From M55B127 sp034521955 (GTDB lineage: Bacteria > Bacillota > Halanaerobiia > Halanaerobiales > M55B127), in assembly GCA_034521955.1 (NCBI GenBank), contig JAXHLT010000001.1:310001-374000 (forward strand): a stretch of 64,000 bases of DNA, in the 5' to 3' direction. The notes under the pieces are model-generated. The model made no database searches. It was not told where the DNA came from and was given only the letters and a program-made list of their open reading frames with translations. How positions within the stretch are numbered: the stretch's first letter is position 1; every line of letters begins with the position of its first letter. A program made the translations under genes and the position numbers. Positions 46,007-59,552 of the stretch are shown here, piece after piece.

Positions 46007-46083
46007 TGGTGGGTCTAAGAGGATTTGAACCTCTGACACTGTGGGTATGAACCACATGCTCTAGCCAGCTGAGCTATAGACCC
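46007..46083 (-). tRNA. tRNA-Met(CAT), elongator
   Basis: 77 bases with encoded CCA. Anticodon loop TTCATAC gives CAT. The acceptor GGGTCTA is fully paired, unlike the initiator, and the GGTTCATACCC arm resembles elongator Met. A tRNA-Ile2 with modified C cannot be fully excluded. Confidence 0.88.
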
Positions 46084-46132
46084 ATCAATCTATAAAAAAT
46101 TATTAATTAGATGCACATGTTATTTGATTTTA

Positions 46133-46209
46133 TGGAGCGGGAAACGGGGCTCGAACCCGCGACCCTCAGCTTGGAAGGCTGATGCTCTAGCCAACTGAGC
46201 TACTCCCGC
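46133..46209 (-). tRNA. tRNA-Gly(TCC)
   Basis: 77 bases with encoded CCA. Anticodon loop CTTCCAA gives anticodon TCC. Acceptor GCGGGAG. Confidence 0.95.
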
Positions 46210-46277
46210 AAATGTAACATTACATTTATTATTATAATAAAAATAAAACACAAACTCAATAAAAAAAATTAAAAAAT

Positions 46278-46354
46278 TGGTTGCGGGGGCCGGATTCGAA
46301 CCGACAACCTTCAGGTTATGAGCCTGACGAGCTACCAGATTGCTCCACCCCGCG
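46278..46354 (-). tRNA. initiator tRNA-fMet(CAT)
   Basis: 77 bases with encoded CCA. It starts CGCGGGGTGGAGCA, with the unpaired first base and D-arm typical of initiator tRNA, and has anticodon CAT. Confidence 0.95.
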
Positions 46355-46360
46355 ATAAAA

Positions 46361-46436
46361 TGGTGAGCCATGGAGGAATCGAACCTCCGACAACCTGATT
46401 AAAAGTCAGGTGCTCTACCTACTGAGCTAATGGCCC
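46361..46436 (-). tRNA. tRNA-Lys(TTT)
   Basis: 76 bases with encoded CCA. Anticodon loop CTTTTAA gives anticodon TTT. Acceptor GGGCCAT pairs with ATGGCTC, with one G-T pair. Confidence 0.95.
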
Positions 46437-46439
46437 GCT

Positions 46440-46514
46440 TGGCTGGGGTGGCAGGATTCGAACCTGCGCATACTGAGACCAAAACCCAGTGCCTTACCGC
46501 TTGGCGACACCCCA
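46440..46514 (-). tRNA. tRNA-Gln(TTG)
   Basis: 75 bases with encoded CCA. Anticodon loop TTTTGGT gives anticodon TTG. The acceptor TGGGGTG starts with T, as in Gln tRNA. First tRNA after 5S. Confidence 0.95.
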
Positions 46515-46535
46515 ACGAAGTTTATCAAAAAAGGA

Positions 46536-46651
46536 TCCGGCAGTGACCTACTCTCCCACAGGGTTACCCTTGCAGTACCATAGGCGCAGGAGGACTTAAC
46601 TTCTGTGTTCGAGATGGGAACAGGTGTGACCCCTCCGCAATTACCACCGGA
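46536..46651 (-). rRNA. 5S ribosomal RNA
   Basis: About 116 bases with terminal arms TCCGGTGG and CACTGCCGGA on the minus strand, and the conserved core CCCATCTCGAACACAGAAG. It follows 23S by about 55 bases and precedes the tRNA-Gln gene. Confidence 0.95.
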
Positions 46652-46706
46652 AAGTTTATTAAATTTTTAAGAATGTTCTCTCAAAAATGTATACAGGAAT
46701 TAATGG

Positions 46707-49777
<3,071 letters not shown>

Positions 49778-49833
49778 TCCTTCCTGTATACAGTTTTCAA
49801 AGAACATTTCTTTTGAGAGCTTTCAAACCCTCA

Positions 49834-49848
49834 AAAGTGAACAGCAGA
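49834..49848 (-). promoter_or_regulatory. 16S processing stem, distal arm
   Basis: AAAGTGAACAGCAGA here is the exact complement of TCTGCTGTTCACTTT at 51500-51514 in the leader. The two 15-base arms flank 16S and would pair in the primary transcript to form the RNase III site. Confidence 0.75.
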
Positions 49849-49867
49849 TTCCTACGACAGTCTCTCT

Positions 49868-51420
<1,553 letters not shown>

Positions 51421-51499
51421 AATAATGAAAAGTTATCCTCTAGCTTGCGCTAGCTATAACTAAATTTATATCTTTGAAACTTCAAAAAAACTGTCAGGG

Positions 51500-51514
51500 T
51501 CTGCTGTTCACTTT
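51500..51514 (-). promoter_or_regulatory. 16S processing stem, leader arm
   Basis: Perfect 15-base complement of 49834-49848, about 80 bases before the 16S 5' end. A further CTAGC/GCTAG hairpin lies between it and 16S near 51440-51455. Confidence 0.75.
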
Positions 51515-51543
51515 TCAAGGTTCTATTTCTCTACCGCGAAATT

Positions 51544-51572
51544 ATATTACCACTTTTCACGGGCGCTGTCAA
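51544..51572 (-). promoter_or_regulatory. rRNA operon promoter P2
   Basis: TTGACA (51567-51572), a 17-base spacer and TATAAT-like TAATAT (51544-51549) on the minus strand, a near-consensus sigma-A promoter about 125 bases before 16S. Confidence 0.85.
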
Positions 51573-51624
51573 GGGCTTTTTTCCGGCTCGTTTTTTATGC
51601 CTTTTTCCCTCAGCGACATTTTAT

Positions 51625-51653
51625 ATCTTATCAACTAACCCCCAAGATGTCAA
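51625..51653 (-). promoter_or_regulatory. rRNA operon promoter P1
   Basis: TTGACA (51648-51653), 17 bases, then TAAGAT (51625-51630) on the minus strand, 81 bases upstream of P2. Tandem promoters with the same spacing are typical of rRNA operons. Confidence 0.8.
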
Positions 51654-51686
51654 GGGGAAAATTGATTTTTTCGGACTTTTTTTAGA

Positions 51687-51719
51687 AAAAGAATACCACA
51701 CCCCTATAGAATGTGGTAT
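51687..51719 (-). terminator. rho-independent terminator of dacF
   Basis: Arms ATACCACA and TGTGGTAT (51693-51700, 51712-51719) with an 11-base loop, then TCTTTTTCT on the minus strand. It lies 40 bases after the dacF stop and insulates it from the rRNA promoters. Confidence 0.8.
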
Positions 51720-51758
51720 ATATACTATAATATATTATTGCATTTACACTATATGACT

Positions 51759-52913
51759 TTAATTATTTGAAGATCCACTTATCATATTAACTAGATTTCT
51801 CCAAAATAAAGCAATGAAGTTTGCTTTATTTACTTTTTCGGTTGCAACTATATCAACTTTTGTTATAACTTCACCATCTCGAACCGCTCTGGCTTCACCT
51901 AAGCTATCTCCAACATTGATTGGAAACTCAAAATTTTCTTTCATATCTATCTCAGTTTCAATTGATTTTTCCATACCTCTTCTTACTACAACAGCTAAAT
52001 CCTTTGAAATTTCACCGGTTGTAAATTCTTTAGAACCTTGTTCAACCTTTATGTTCTGAATTGTTTCACCAGCCTCTAAATAGTTTCTTCTAGTAAACCT
52101 GTTAAAACCATAATCTAATAATTGAGCAGTTAGATCTTCTCTTGCTTTTACACTTCTGGATTTCATAACTACAGAAATCAATCTCATATCTCCTCGTTTA
52201 GCTGTAGCTGCTAAAGAAAATCCAGCTGCAGATGTATGTCCAGTTTTAATGCCGTCTAATCCAGGATAAGTATTAACAAGATGGTTTGTGTTGGTCAACA
52301 TTGCATCTCTATCTGGTAATTCAATATAATCTAACCATATTGAAGCATCTTCTAATATAATAGGATACTTAACTAACGCTCTTGACATAACTGCTACATC
52401 TCTTGCTGTTGTATAATGAGCTGATTCTGTTGGTAAACCAGTTGAATTAGAAAAATAGGTATTATCCAGTTCCAACTCATCTGCTTTATCATTCATCATA
52501 TTAATGAAATTATTATATGAACCAGCAACAGCCTCTCCTAATGCAACACTAGCATCATTTGCAGAAGCAATGGTTACTGCTTTTAATAAATCCCTAACCT
52601 TTACAACATTGCCCTCAGCTAAAAAAATCTGTGAGCCACCCATTGATTCTGCTAATCTACTTATTGTAACTTCATCATCAAGAGATATTTCTCCATTATC
52701 TATAGCTTCCATTGTAACTAACAAAGACATTATCTTTGTTAAACTTGCTGGTGGTAATTTTTCATCAGGATTTTGTTCATATAAAACCTGACCTGTTTCA
52801 GCATCTATTAAAATTGCAGACTGTGCATCTATTTGGAAATCTTGGGCACCAGTAACTGTTACAAAACCAAATACAAATACTAATAATGATAATATTATGA
52901 TTAATCTTTTCAA
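51759..52913 (-). CDS. dacF: D-alanyl-D-alanine carboxypeptidase (penicillin-binding protein 5/DacF type)
   Basis: 385 residues from TTG 52913, seven bases behind AGGAGG; the frame can be extended to 52949 but would overlap mazG and has no ribosome site. A signal peptide (about 22 residues ending VTGAQ) is followed by the S11 peptidase motifs SLTK (Ser57, Lys60), SAND near residue 120 and KTGHT near 220. A C-terminal beta domain and an amphipathic helix (FIALFWRNLVNMISG) anchor it to the outer face of the membrane. It trims the terminal D-Ala from peptidoglycan pentapeptides. Last gene before the rRNA operon and ended by its own terminator. Confidence 0.9.
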   Translation of the reverse strand: MKRLIIILSLLVFVFGFVTVTGAQDFQIDAQSAILIDAETGQVLYEQNPDEKLPPASLTKIMSLLVTMEAIDNGEISLDDEVTISRLAESMGGSQIFLAEGNVVKVRDLLKAVTIASANDASVALGEAVAGSYNNFINMMNDKADELELDNTYFSNSTGLPTESAHYTTARDVAVMSRALVKYPIILEDASIWLDYIELPDRDAMLTNTNHLVNTYPGLDGIKTGHTSAAGFSLAATAKRGDMRLISVVMKSRSVKAREDLTAQLLDYGFNRFTRRNYLEAGETIQNIKVEQGSKEFTTGEISKDLAVVVRRGMEKSIETEIDMKENFEFPINVGDSLGEARAVRDGEVITKVDIVATEKVNKANFIALFWRNLVNMISGSSNN

Positions 52914-52914
52914 T

Positions 52915-53718
52915 TTATTTCCTCCTATGATTTTTTTCCTTCGCTTCATCCCAATAGGAATCTAACTTTTCAAGGCTAACTTCATTAATGTCTTTATCTT
53001 CTTTTTCAATCATTTCTTCAATGTATTTAAACCTTTTTTTAAATTTATTTATAGTTCTTAATAATGCAATTTCTGGATTAATCTTTTTGAATCGTGATAA
53101 ATTTACAACAGTAAACAGTAAATCACCTAACTCATCTTCTATTTTATCTATTTCTTCATGATATAATTCTTCTTTTAATTCTAAGATTTCTTCATCAATT
53201 TTTTTAACTACATCTTCGATATCATCCCAATCAAAACCTACCTCAGCTGCTTTTTCTTGAACTTCGTAGGCCTGATTTAAAGCAGGTTGTACTTTTGATA
53301 CATGATCTAATAATGATCCCTTACTATTATTATTTCTTTCTAGACTTTTGATTTCCTCCCATGATTTTTTAACTTCTTTAGGAGTATTTAACTTTTTGTC
53401 TCCAAAAACATGGGGGTGTCTTCTAATTAACTTATTAGATATTGCTTCAATTATATCATCTATATCAAAAACATCATTTTCTTTTCCAATTTGAGCCTGG
53501 AATACAACCTGTAACAGCAGATCACCTAATTCTTCTTTTAAAGAATCCATGTTTTTTTCTTCTAATGCTTCGACTACTTCATACGCTTCTTCAATTATAT
53601 AAGGTTTTAATGAATAAAAATCCTGCTTTTTATCCCAGGGACAACCATCAGGTCCTCTCAACTTTTCCATTATATATAGTAGCTTTTCAAATTCACTATC
53701 AAAATTTTTGTTTTCCAT
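52915..53718 (-). CDS. mazG: nucleoside triphosphate pyrophosphohydrolase MazG
   Basis: 267 residues with two tandem MazG domains. The first has CPWDKKQDFYSLKPYIIEE near residue 26 and EELGDLLLQVVFQAQ. The second has GFDWDDIEDVVKKIDEEI near 145 and EDELGDLLFTVVNLSRF. The ExxE...ExxD metal ligands are present in both. It removes noncanonical or damaged NTPs in the cytoplasm. It ends one base before the dacF start and lies ten bases after the flippase gene stop, so the three genes form an operon. Confidence 0.92.
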   Translation of the reverse strand: MENKNFDSEFEKLLYIMEKLRGPDGCPWDKKQDFYSLKPYIIEEAYEVVEALEEKNMDSLKEELGDLLLQVVFQAQIGKENDVFDIDDIIEAISNKLIRRHPHVFGDKKLNTPKEVKKSWEEIKSLERNNNSKGSLLDHVSKVQPALNQAYEVQEKAAEVGFDWDDIEDVVKKIDEEILELKEELYHEEIDKIEDELGDLLFTVVNLSRFKKINPEIALLRTINKFKKRFKYIEEMIEKEDKDINEVSLEKLDSYWDEAKEKNHRRK

Positions 53719-53726
53719 AATTTCAC

Positions 53727-55343
53727 CTACAGTATATTATACTTTCTAAAAAAATCAGCCGTTTTTTCTCCTACATATGGTATCATTTTTAAATCCGCAT
53801 ATTTTATTTCTTTAAAACCAATCAATAATATCATATAAAGGAACATAGATAAAAATACTATTAATAAAGTAGAAAATATATATGCATAACTAAAATTAAT
53901 AGTATTTAAATAGTTATTTAAAAATTTAAAACCAAAATAAGTAAAACCACCCATTATTGATACAGAAACTATTGGTTTAATAATTAACTGTTTTGGTTTG
54001 AAACTGAAATTAGTATATTTTTTCAAAAAGTATAAATTCAATATTGCCGCTACAGCAAATCCCGTAACAGTTCCCAATGCAGCCCCTTTAATACCAAACC
54101 TAGGTAAAGCAGTTAAAGTATAATTAATTGTTCCATTTACTACTGCACCAATAAATAAATTAATTGCTGGTATCTTAGTTTTGCCAATTCCCTGGATTAT
54201 CGCTGAAGTGCTTTGTTGAATTGCAATAAAAAATACTCCCCAGGAAACAATTTTTAAAGGAATGGCAGCTAAAGAATTATTAAAAATCACTGTCGTTAAT
54301 GGTTCTGCTAAAACATAAAGACCAACAGCAGAAGGCAGTCCAATTAAAACAGTTAATCTTAGGGCAGTTTCTGTTTTTCTTTTTATAAGTTTGTCCTGAT
54401 TTAATGCAAATGCTTCAGATATAGTAGGTACTAAACTAGCAGCTAATGCCACACTTATAATAGTAGGAAAATTCACTAAAACCATTGCCATACCAGCTAA
54501 CCTACCATATAGTTGAGAAGCGGTTTCAATTGAAAAACCAGCAATTTGCAAGCGATTAGGGACAATCGCTGCATCAACTAAGTTCATTAAAGGCTGAACT
54601 AATGCTCCCAGTGTTATTGGTATTCCAAAATATGCAATATCTTTTACTATTTTAAAAGTCTTGATAGTTTCTACACTACCTGTTTTTACAAACTCAAATA
54701 TCTCTGTTTTTTTATTATAATATATTTTCATCAGTATTAAAAGTCCAGCAATAGAACCTGTTACAGCACCGAATGTAGCTCCAGCCGCACCATACTCTAA
54801 TCCAAATTGTATTAAGTAGTAGACTAATCCTATCATTGTTATCATTCTTACTAACTGTTCTATTACTTGAGAATAAGCAGTTGGAACCATGTTCTGTAAT
54901 CCCTGAAAAAATCCACGATAAGTCGCCATTATTGAAACAAAAAATATTGCAGGGGATAATGCTAACACTGCATAATATGCTCTAGGATCCCAATTTAGTA
55001 CATTGACAATTGGTTTTGCCATTACAGCCATTAAAATAGAGAAAAACAAACCAACTACAATACTTAATTTCCTACCAACAATAAATATTTTAAAGGCAGC
55101 TTTTTTTTGATCACGAGCTACTCTATCAGAAATTAGTTTCGCCAGAGCAATTGGAATACCAGACCTAGAAACCACTAATAATGTAGTATATATAGGATAA
55201 GCCATTTGATAAAGGCCGATTCCTTCATCACCTAAAATTCTACTTAAAATTATACGGTAACCAAATCCCATAATTTTGGCTAGTATACCGGCCATACTTA
55301 GTATAAATGCACCTTTTATAAAATTAGAACTCTTATCTGTCAT
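53727..55343 (-). CDS. SpoVB/MurJ-like oligosaccharide flippase (MOP superfamily)
   Basis: A 538-residue membrane protein with about 14 hydrophobic segments. The N-terminus FIKGAFILSMAGILAKIMGF and ILGDEGIGLYQMAYPIY are characteristic of the SpoVB group, with SRSGIPIALAKLISD and YRGFFQGLQNMVPTAYSQVIEQ following. Such proteins flip lipid-linked oligosaccharides; in Bacillus SpoVB serves spore cortex synthesis and relatives replace MurJ. It lies seven bases after mfd in the common mfd-spoVB-mazG order of Firmicutes. Whether this organism sporulates cannot be told from here. Frame intact. Confidence 0.88.
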   Translation of the reverse strand: MTDKSSNFIKGAFILSMAGILAKIMGFGYRIILSRILGDEGIGLYQMAYPIYTTLLVVSRSGIPIALAKLISDRVARDQKKAAFKIFIVGRKLSIVVGLFFSILMAVMAKPIVNVLNWDPRAYYAVLALSPAIFFVSIMATYRGFFQGLQNMVPTAYSQVIEQLVRMITMIGLVYYLIQFGLEYGAAGATFGAVTGSIAGLLILMKIYYNKKTEIFEFVKTGSVETIKTFKIVKDIAYFGIPITLGALVQPLMNLVDAAIVPNRLQIAGFSIETASQLYGRLAGMAMVLVNFPTIISVALAASLVPTISEAFALNQDKLIKRKTETALRLTVLIGLPSAVGLYVLAEPLTTVIFNNSLAAIPLKIVSWGVFFIAIQQSTSAIIQGIGKTKIPAINLFIGAVVNGTINYTLTALPRFGIKGAALGTVTGFAVAAILNLYFLKKYTNFSFKPKQLIIKPIVSVSIMGGFTYFGFKFLNNYLNTINFSYAYIFSTLLIVFLSMFLYMILLIGFKEIKYADLKMIPYVGEKTADFFRKYNIL

Positions 55344-55349
55344 TATATA

Positions 55350-58300
55350 CTACTCCCCAATGCTCTGCATTTGTTCATTTAAGTATGTTAAAACTTTTTT
55401 AAGCAAACTAAGGTCTTTATCTTTAAGTATTATTTCTGGATTTTTTGAATTTCTTATTTTTAACTTTTTAGGATGCCTTTCTAATAATTTTACTATGAAA
55501 TCAGTGTCTATATTATTATCTTCTCTAAATATAATACGATAGCCTGCATCTTTTTGTAAAATTTCTTTTACTCTTAATTTTTTTGCTAACAAATTAATTC
55601 TACTAAGTTCAATTAGATTCATCACAGATTGTGGTGGATCTCCATATCTATCAACAAATTCATCAATAAGTGAAATTATATCAGCTTCACTATTAGTTTT
55701 TTTAAGCTTTTTATACATCTCAATTTTTTGTCTGGAGTCAGATATATAATTTTCAGGTATATAAGCATCGATATTAATATTAATTTCTACATCTTCAACA
55801 TCTTTATCATTACCTTTTAGATCTTCAATTGCACTCTCTAGAAGTTTACAATAAAGTGAAAAACCTACAGATGCAATATGTCCACTTTGTTCAGCTCCTA
55901 ATAAATTCCCAGCACCTCTAATTTCAAGATCCCTCATTGCTATTTTAAATCCTGATCCAAGACTTGTAAACTCTTTTATAGCCTTTAATCTTTTATTTGC
56001 AATTTCACTTAAAATTCTATCTTTTTCATATAAAAGATATGCATATGCAATTCTATTAGAACGACCGACTCTTCCCCTAAGTTGATAAAGTTGAGCCAGT
56101 CCCATATGTTCTGCTCTATTTATAATAATAGTATTAACATCAGAAATATCAAGCCCATTTTCGATAATTGTTGTACAGACTAACACATCATATCTACCTT
56201 CATAAAAATCCATCATAATATTTTCTAGTTTTCTTTCACTCATCTGACCATGTGCAACAGCTATTCTAGCTTCTGGAACTAATTTATTTATAAACTCAGC
56301 TCTTTTATTTATATCTTGTACCCTATTATGAACAAAGTATACCTGACCATTTCTAGATAACTCTTTTTTGATAGCATCCTGTATTAATGATTGGTCAAAC
56401 TCTCTTATATATGTTCTAATTGGATATCTATCTTTGGGAGGAGTTTCAATTACACTCATATCTCTAACTCCTATTAATGACATATGAAGGGTTCTTGGTA
56501 TTGGTGTAGCAGTTAAAGTTAAAACATCAACATTTGATTTGAGTGATTTAAGTTTTTCTTTATGTGCAACACCAAAACGCTGTTCTTCATCAACAACTAA
56601 AAGGCCTAAATCATTAAAGACTACATCCTTTGATACTAATCGGTGAGTACCAATTACAATATCAACTTTTCCTTTTGCCATATCTTTTATAGTTTTTTTC
56701 TGTTGAGCTTTTGTTCTAAACCTACTTAGCATCGCAACTTTAACAGGATACTGATCTATTCTGTCCTTGAAAGTTTTAAAATGTTGCTGGGCTAATATAG
56801 TTGTTGGTACCAAAACAGCAGTCTGTTTGCCATCCATAGCAGCTTTAAATGCAGCGCGAATCGCTACTTCTGTTTTACCATACCCAACATCACCACATAA
56901 CAGTCTATCCATAGGGGTATCTGATTCCATATCATCTTTAATATCCTCAATAGACTTAAACTGATCAGGTGTTAACTCGTGTGGAAAATCTTTTTCAAAC
57001 TCTTTTTGCCACTCAGTATCTTCAGAAAAAGAATAGCCTTCTGTCATTTCTCTTTCTGCGTAAAGTTCAAGAAGACCAATAGCCATTTTTTTAACTGAGT
57101 TTTGAACTCTCATTTTAACTTTCTGCCATTCATTTCCTCCTAATTTATAAAGCTTAGGAGGGTTTGTATCAGATCCAATATATTTTTGCACTAAATGAAT
57201 TTTTTCTGTAGGCACATAGAGTTTATCAGTATCTTTATATTTTATTAATAAATAATCCTGATGATTATCTTGTACTTTAAGGGTTTTAACCCCTAAATAC
57301 TTACCTATACCATGGTTTTCATGTACGACATAATCACCTTTAGAAAGCTCATTGACTGAAGAAATTCTCACTCCTTCTTCAAAATCAGAGATCTTTCTTT
57401 TTCTCTGCTGTTTTTTTCCTATTATTTCTTTTTCAGAATAAACAGCTAGTTTTAGATCATCAAGTATAAATCCTTTTGAAAAACTTTCATCAAATATATT
57501 TATTTTATTAAGATTTATATTTTTAGTATAAATATTTTCAATCCCAGATTCTTCTAAAAAGTTCGCTAGTTTTTTTGCCTTTGATTCAGTATTTAGTGTT
57601 AGCAATACAGTATAATCATTATTTTTTAATTCTTTTAATCTTTTTTTGATTAAATCAAACTGTCCATTGAAAGATTCAACTCCACTAGTTTCAAATTCAA
57701 TTTTAGTTTTAATTTGATTTAATGGACTATCTTTAATCTCATCTGTAAAATATAGGCCATTAAAACTTTGGTCATAATCAATAAAATCATCTTCAGTTAA
57801 AAAGATATTGGAATAAGAAGGTAAAACATTACCCTGCTCTAATAAAGAAATTGTAGTTTCCTTAATATCCCTTTGAAAAGAAGTTAAACGCTGCCATACT
57901 CTTTCACTATTATCATAAATCACATAAAAATCTTCACCCATGTAATCAAAGATAGTACTTAATTTTTCTTTATAAAAGTATGGTAAAAACTGTTCATAAC
58001 CCTCAAAATAATGAAGTTCACTAAGTTTATCTAAATATTCTTGACTTAATTCTTTTAAATAATTAGCTTCTTTATGATTATTAGTATTTTCTAATCGTTT
58101 AATCTGTTTTTTATAATCTTTTTTAATTCTAGGTAAAAAGCTATTAATTTCATTTTTATTAAATATAATTTCATTTACAGGTGTTATAGATATTTGGTCA
58201 ATGTTTTCAACAGAACGTTGAGACTCTACATCAAAATATCTAATTGAATCTACTTCATCACCAAAAAGTTCTATTCTTATTGGATTGTCGTAAATGAGGG

Positions 58301-58850
58301 TATATATATCTAATATACCTCCACGAATACTAAATTGCCCAGGCTCTTCTACCATTTTTTCTCTTCTATAACCCAGTTGGATTAACTTTGAGCTAATTTT
58401 ATTTAAATCAATACTACTATCTATATCTAATTTAATACTGTTTTTCAAAAAGTAACTTTTCGGCATTAATTTTCTTAAAATAGATATACCGCTTGTAATA
58501 ACAACATTATCATTATTATTAAACTGTAACTCATTTAACACATTTATTCTTTCTTTTAAGATATTATAGTCCGGATTAATCTTTTCATGGGGTAATGTTT
58601 CAATTTCAGGGAAAATACTTACTTTCTGTTTATCGATAACCCTTATTAGATCTTCATAAATATCATCAATCCTACTATTATCATGTGTTATAATTAATAC
58701 CTTTTTATTGATATTTTGTATAATATTGGAAACAACAAAAGAAAAACAGGCCTCTTCCGGCCCAATTACTTTAACCTTTTTATTGTGCTCAATACTATAT
58801 TTAAGATCTTTTATTTTTTTGTGTTCTTTAATAACTTCAGTTTTTAACAT
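55350..58850 (-). CDS. mfd: transcription-repair coupling factor Mfd
   Basis: 1166 residues from ATG 58850, seven bases behind AAAGGTG; a TTG at 58871 is in frame but lies before that site. Order: UvrB-like domains (EPGQFSIRGGILDIY near residue 175), RNA polymerase-interacting region (KGDYVVHENHGIGKYLG near 510), translocase with LLCGDVGYGKTEVAIRAA (Walker A near 655), VVDEEQRFGV and TATPIPRTLHMSLIG, then YQLRGRVGRSNRIAYAY and a C-terminal regulatory domain. It removes stalled RNA polymerase and recruits UvrA. The longest gene here and free of frameshifts. Confidence 0.96.
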   Translation of the reverse strand: MLKTEVIKEHKKIKDLKYSIEHNKKVKVIGPEEACFSFVVSNIIQNINKKVLIITHDNSRIDDIYEDLIRVIDKQKVSIFPEIETLPHEKINPDYNILKERINVLNELQFNNNDNVVITSGISILRKLMPKSYFLKNSIKLDIDSSIDLNKISSKLIQLGYRREKMVEEPGQFSIRGGILDIYTLIYDNPIRIELFGDEVDSIRYFDVESQRSVENIDQISITPVNEIIFNKNEINSFLPRIKKDYKKQIKRLENTNNHKEANYLKELSQEYLDKLSELHYFEGYEQFLPYFYKEKLSTIFDYMGEDFYVIYDNSERVWQRLTSFQRDIKETTISLLEQGNVLPSYSNIFLTEDDFIDYDQSFNGLYFTDEIKDSPLNQIKTKIEFETSGVESFNGQFDLIKKRLKELKNNDYTVLLTLNTESKAKKLANFLEESGIENIYTKNINLNKINIFDESFSKGFILDDLKLAVYSEKEIIGKKQQRKRKISDFEEGVRISSVNELSKGDYVVHENHGIGKYLGVKTLKVQDNHQDYLLIKYKDTDKLYVPTEKIHLVQKYIGSDTNPPKLYKLGGNEWQKVKMRVQNSVKKMAIGLLELYAEREMTEGYSFSEDTEWQKEFEKDFPHELTPDQFKSIEDIKDDMESDTPMDRLLCGDVGYGKTEVAIRAAFKAAMDGKQTAVLVPTTILAQQHFKTFKDRIDQYPVKVAMLSRFRTKAQQKKTIKDMAKGKVDIVIGTHRLVSKDVVFNDLGLLVVDEEQRFGVAHKEKLKSLKSNVDVLTLTATPIPRTLHMSLIGVRDMSVIETPPKDRYPIRTYIREFDQSLIQDAIKKELSRNGQVYFVHNRVQDINKRAEFINKLVPEARIAVAHGQMSERKLENIMMDFYEGRYDVLVCTTIIENGLDISDVNTIIINRAEHMGLAQLYQLRGRVGRSNRIAYAYLLYEKDRILSEIANKRLKAIKEFTSLGSGFKIAMRDLEIRGAGNLLGAEQSGHIASVGFSLYCKLLESAIEDLKGNDKDVEDVEININIDAYIPENYISDSRQKIEMYKKLKKTNSEADIISLIDEFVDRYGDPPQSVMNLIELSRINLLAKKLRVKEILQKDAGYRIIFREDNNIDTDFIVKLLERHPKKLKIRNSKNPEIILKDKDLSLLKKVLTYLNEQMQSIGE

Positions 58851-58905
58851 AAATTCACCTTTTAAATACAAAAATAACCCCTACTTAAAGGTACGGGCCT
58901 GATTA

Positions 58906-59460
58906 TTAATTAAACTTATTCATTGCACTAGAAACATCATTATTTAATATTTCTTTAATGGCTTTATCTATAGAGCTTAAAATTTTATTAATTTCTTTTT
59001 TTTGTTCTTTATCAAACTTTTGCAGTACATAATCTGTTACTTCAAAATCAATCGGTCTTCCAATACCAATTCTAATTCTTTTTAATTGGTTTGTATTAAA
59101 ATTATCCATAATTGACTGTAAACCTTTATGACCACCACTGCTTCCTTTTTCCTTTATCCTTAACTTTCCAGCAGGTAAATCAAGGTCATCATAAATAACT
59201 ATTATATCATCAAATTCTATATTATATTTATCAGCTAATTTTTTTACAGCTCTTCCACTGTTATTCATATAAGTTAATGGTTGAGCTAATAATACTTTCT
59301 TATTTTCAACATTCCCTTTTGCAATTAGAGCTTCACAGTCTTTATCAATATTTCTAATTTTAAATTTATCAGATAGTTCTTTTATAGCCATAAATCCTAC
59401 ATTGTGCCTTGTTTTAGCATATTTTTTACCTGGATTTCCTAAACCAACTATTAACTTCAA
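58906..59460 (-). CDS. pth: peptidyl-tRNA hydrolase
   Basis: 184 residues from TTG 59460 (eight bases behind GGAGG; another TTG at 59466 is too close to the site). It begins KLIVGLGNPGKKY, with the catalytic His in TRHNVGF, then LAQPLTYMNNSGRAV, IVIYDDLDLPAGKLRIK and GSSGGHKGLQSI. It recycles peptidyl-tRNA that drops off ribosomes. It follows rplY and precedes mfd, the standard Firmicutes order. Confidence 0.95.
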   Translation of the reverse strand: MKLIVGLGNPGKKYAKTRHNVGFMAIKELSDKFKIRNIDKDCEALIAKGNVENKKVLLAQPLTYMNNSGRAVKKLADKYNIEFDDIIVIYDDLDLPAGKLRIKEKGSSGGHKGLQSIMDNFNTNQLKRIRIGIGRPIDFEVTDYVLQKFDKEQKKEINKILSSIDKAIKEILNNDVSSAMNKFN

Positions 59461-59495
59461 ATTCAAAACCTCCAGCTAACACATTAAGAAACATA

Positions 59496-59522
59496 AGACG
59501 CAACCCAAAGAGGATTACGTCT
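59496..59522 (-). terminator. possible terminator or attenuator between rplY and pth
   Basis: On the minus strand AGACGTAATCC pairs with GGGTTGCGTCT (two G-U pairs) around a five-base loop, followed by TATGTTTCTT. The T-tract is broken, so termination would be partial. Confidence 0.5.
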
Positions 59523-59552
59523 ATATTATTTATTTAATTAGTTTTCTTAATA

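Noticed and set aside
45657..46371. Short frames across the tRNA cluster
   Set aside because: They are made entirely of tRNA sequence (repeated GFEP/RFEP-type peptides from T-arms) and are not genes.
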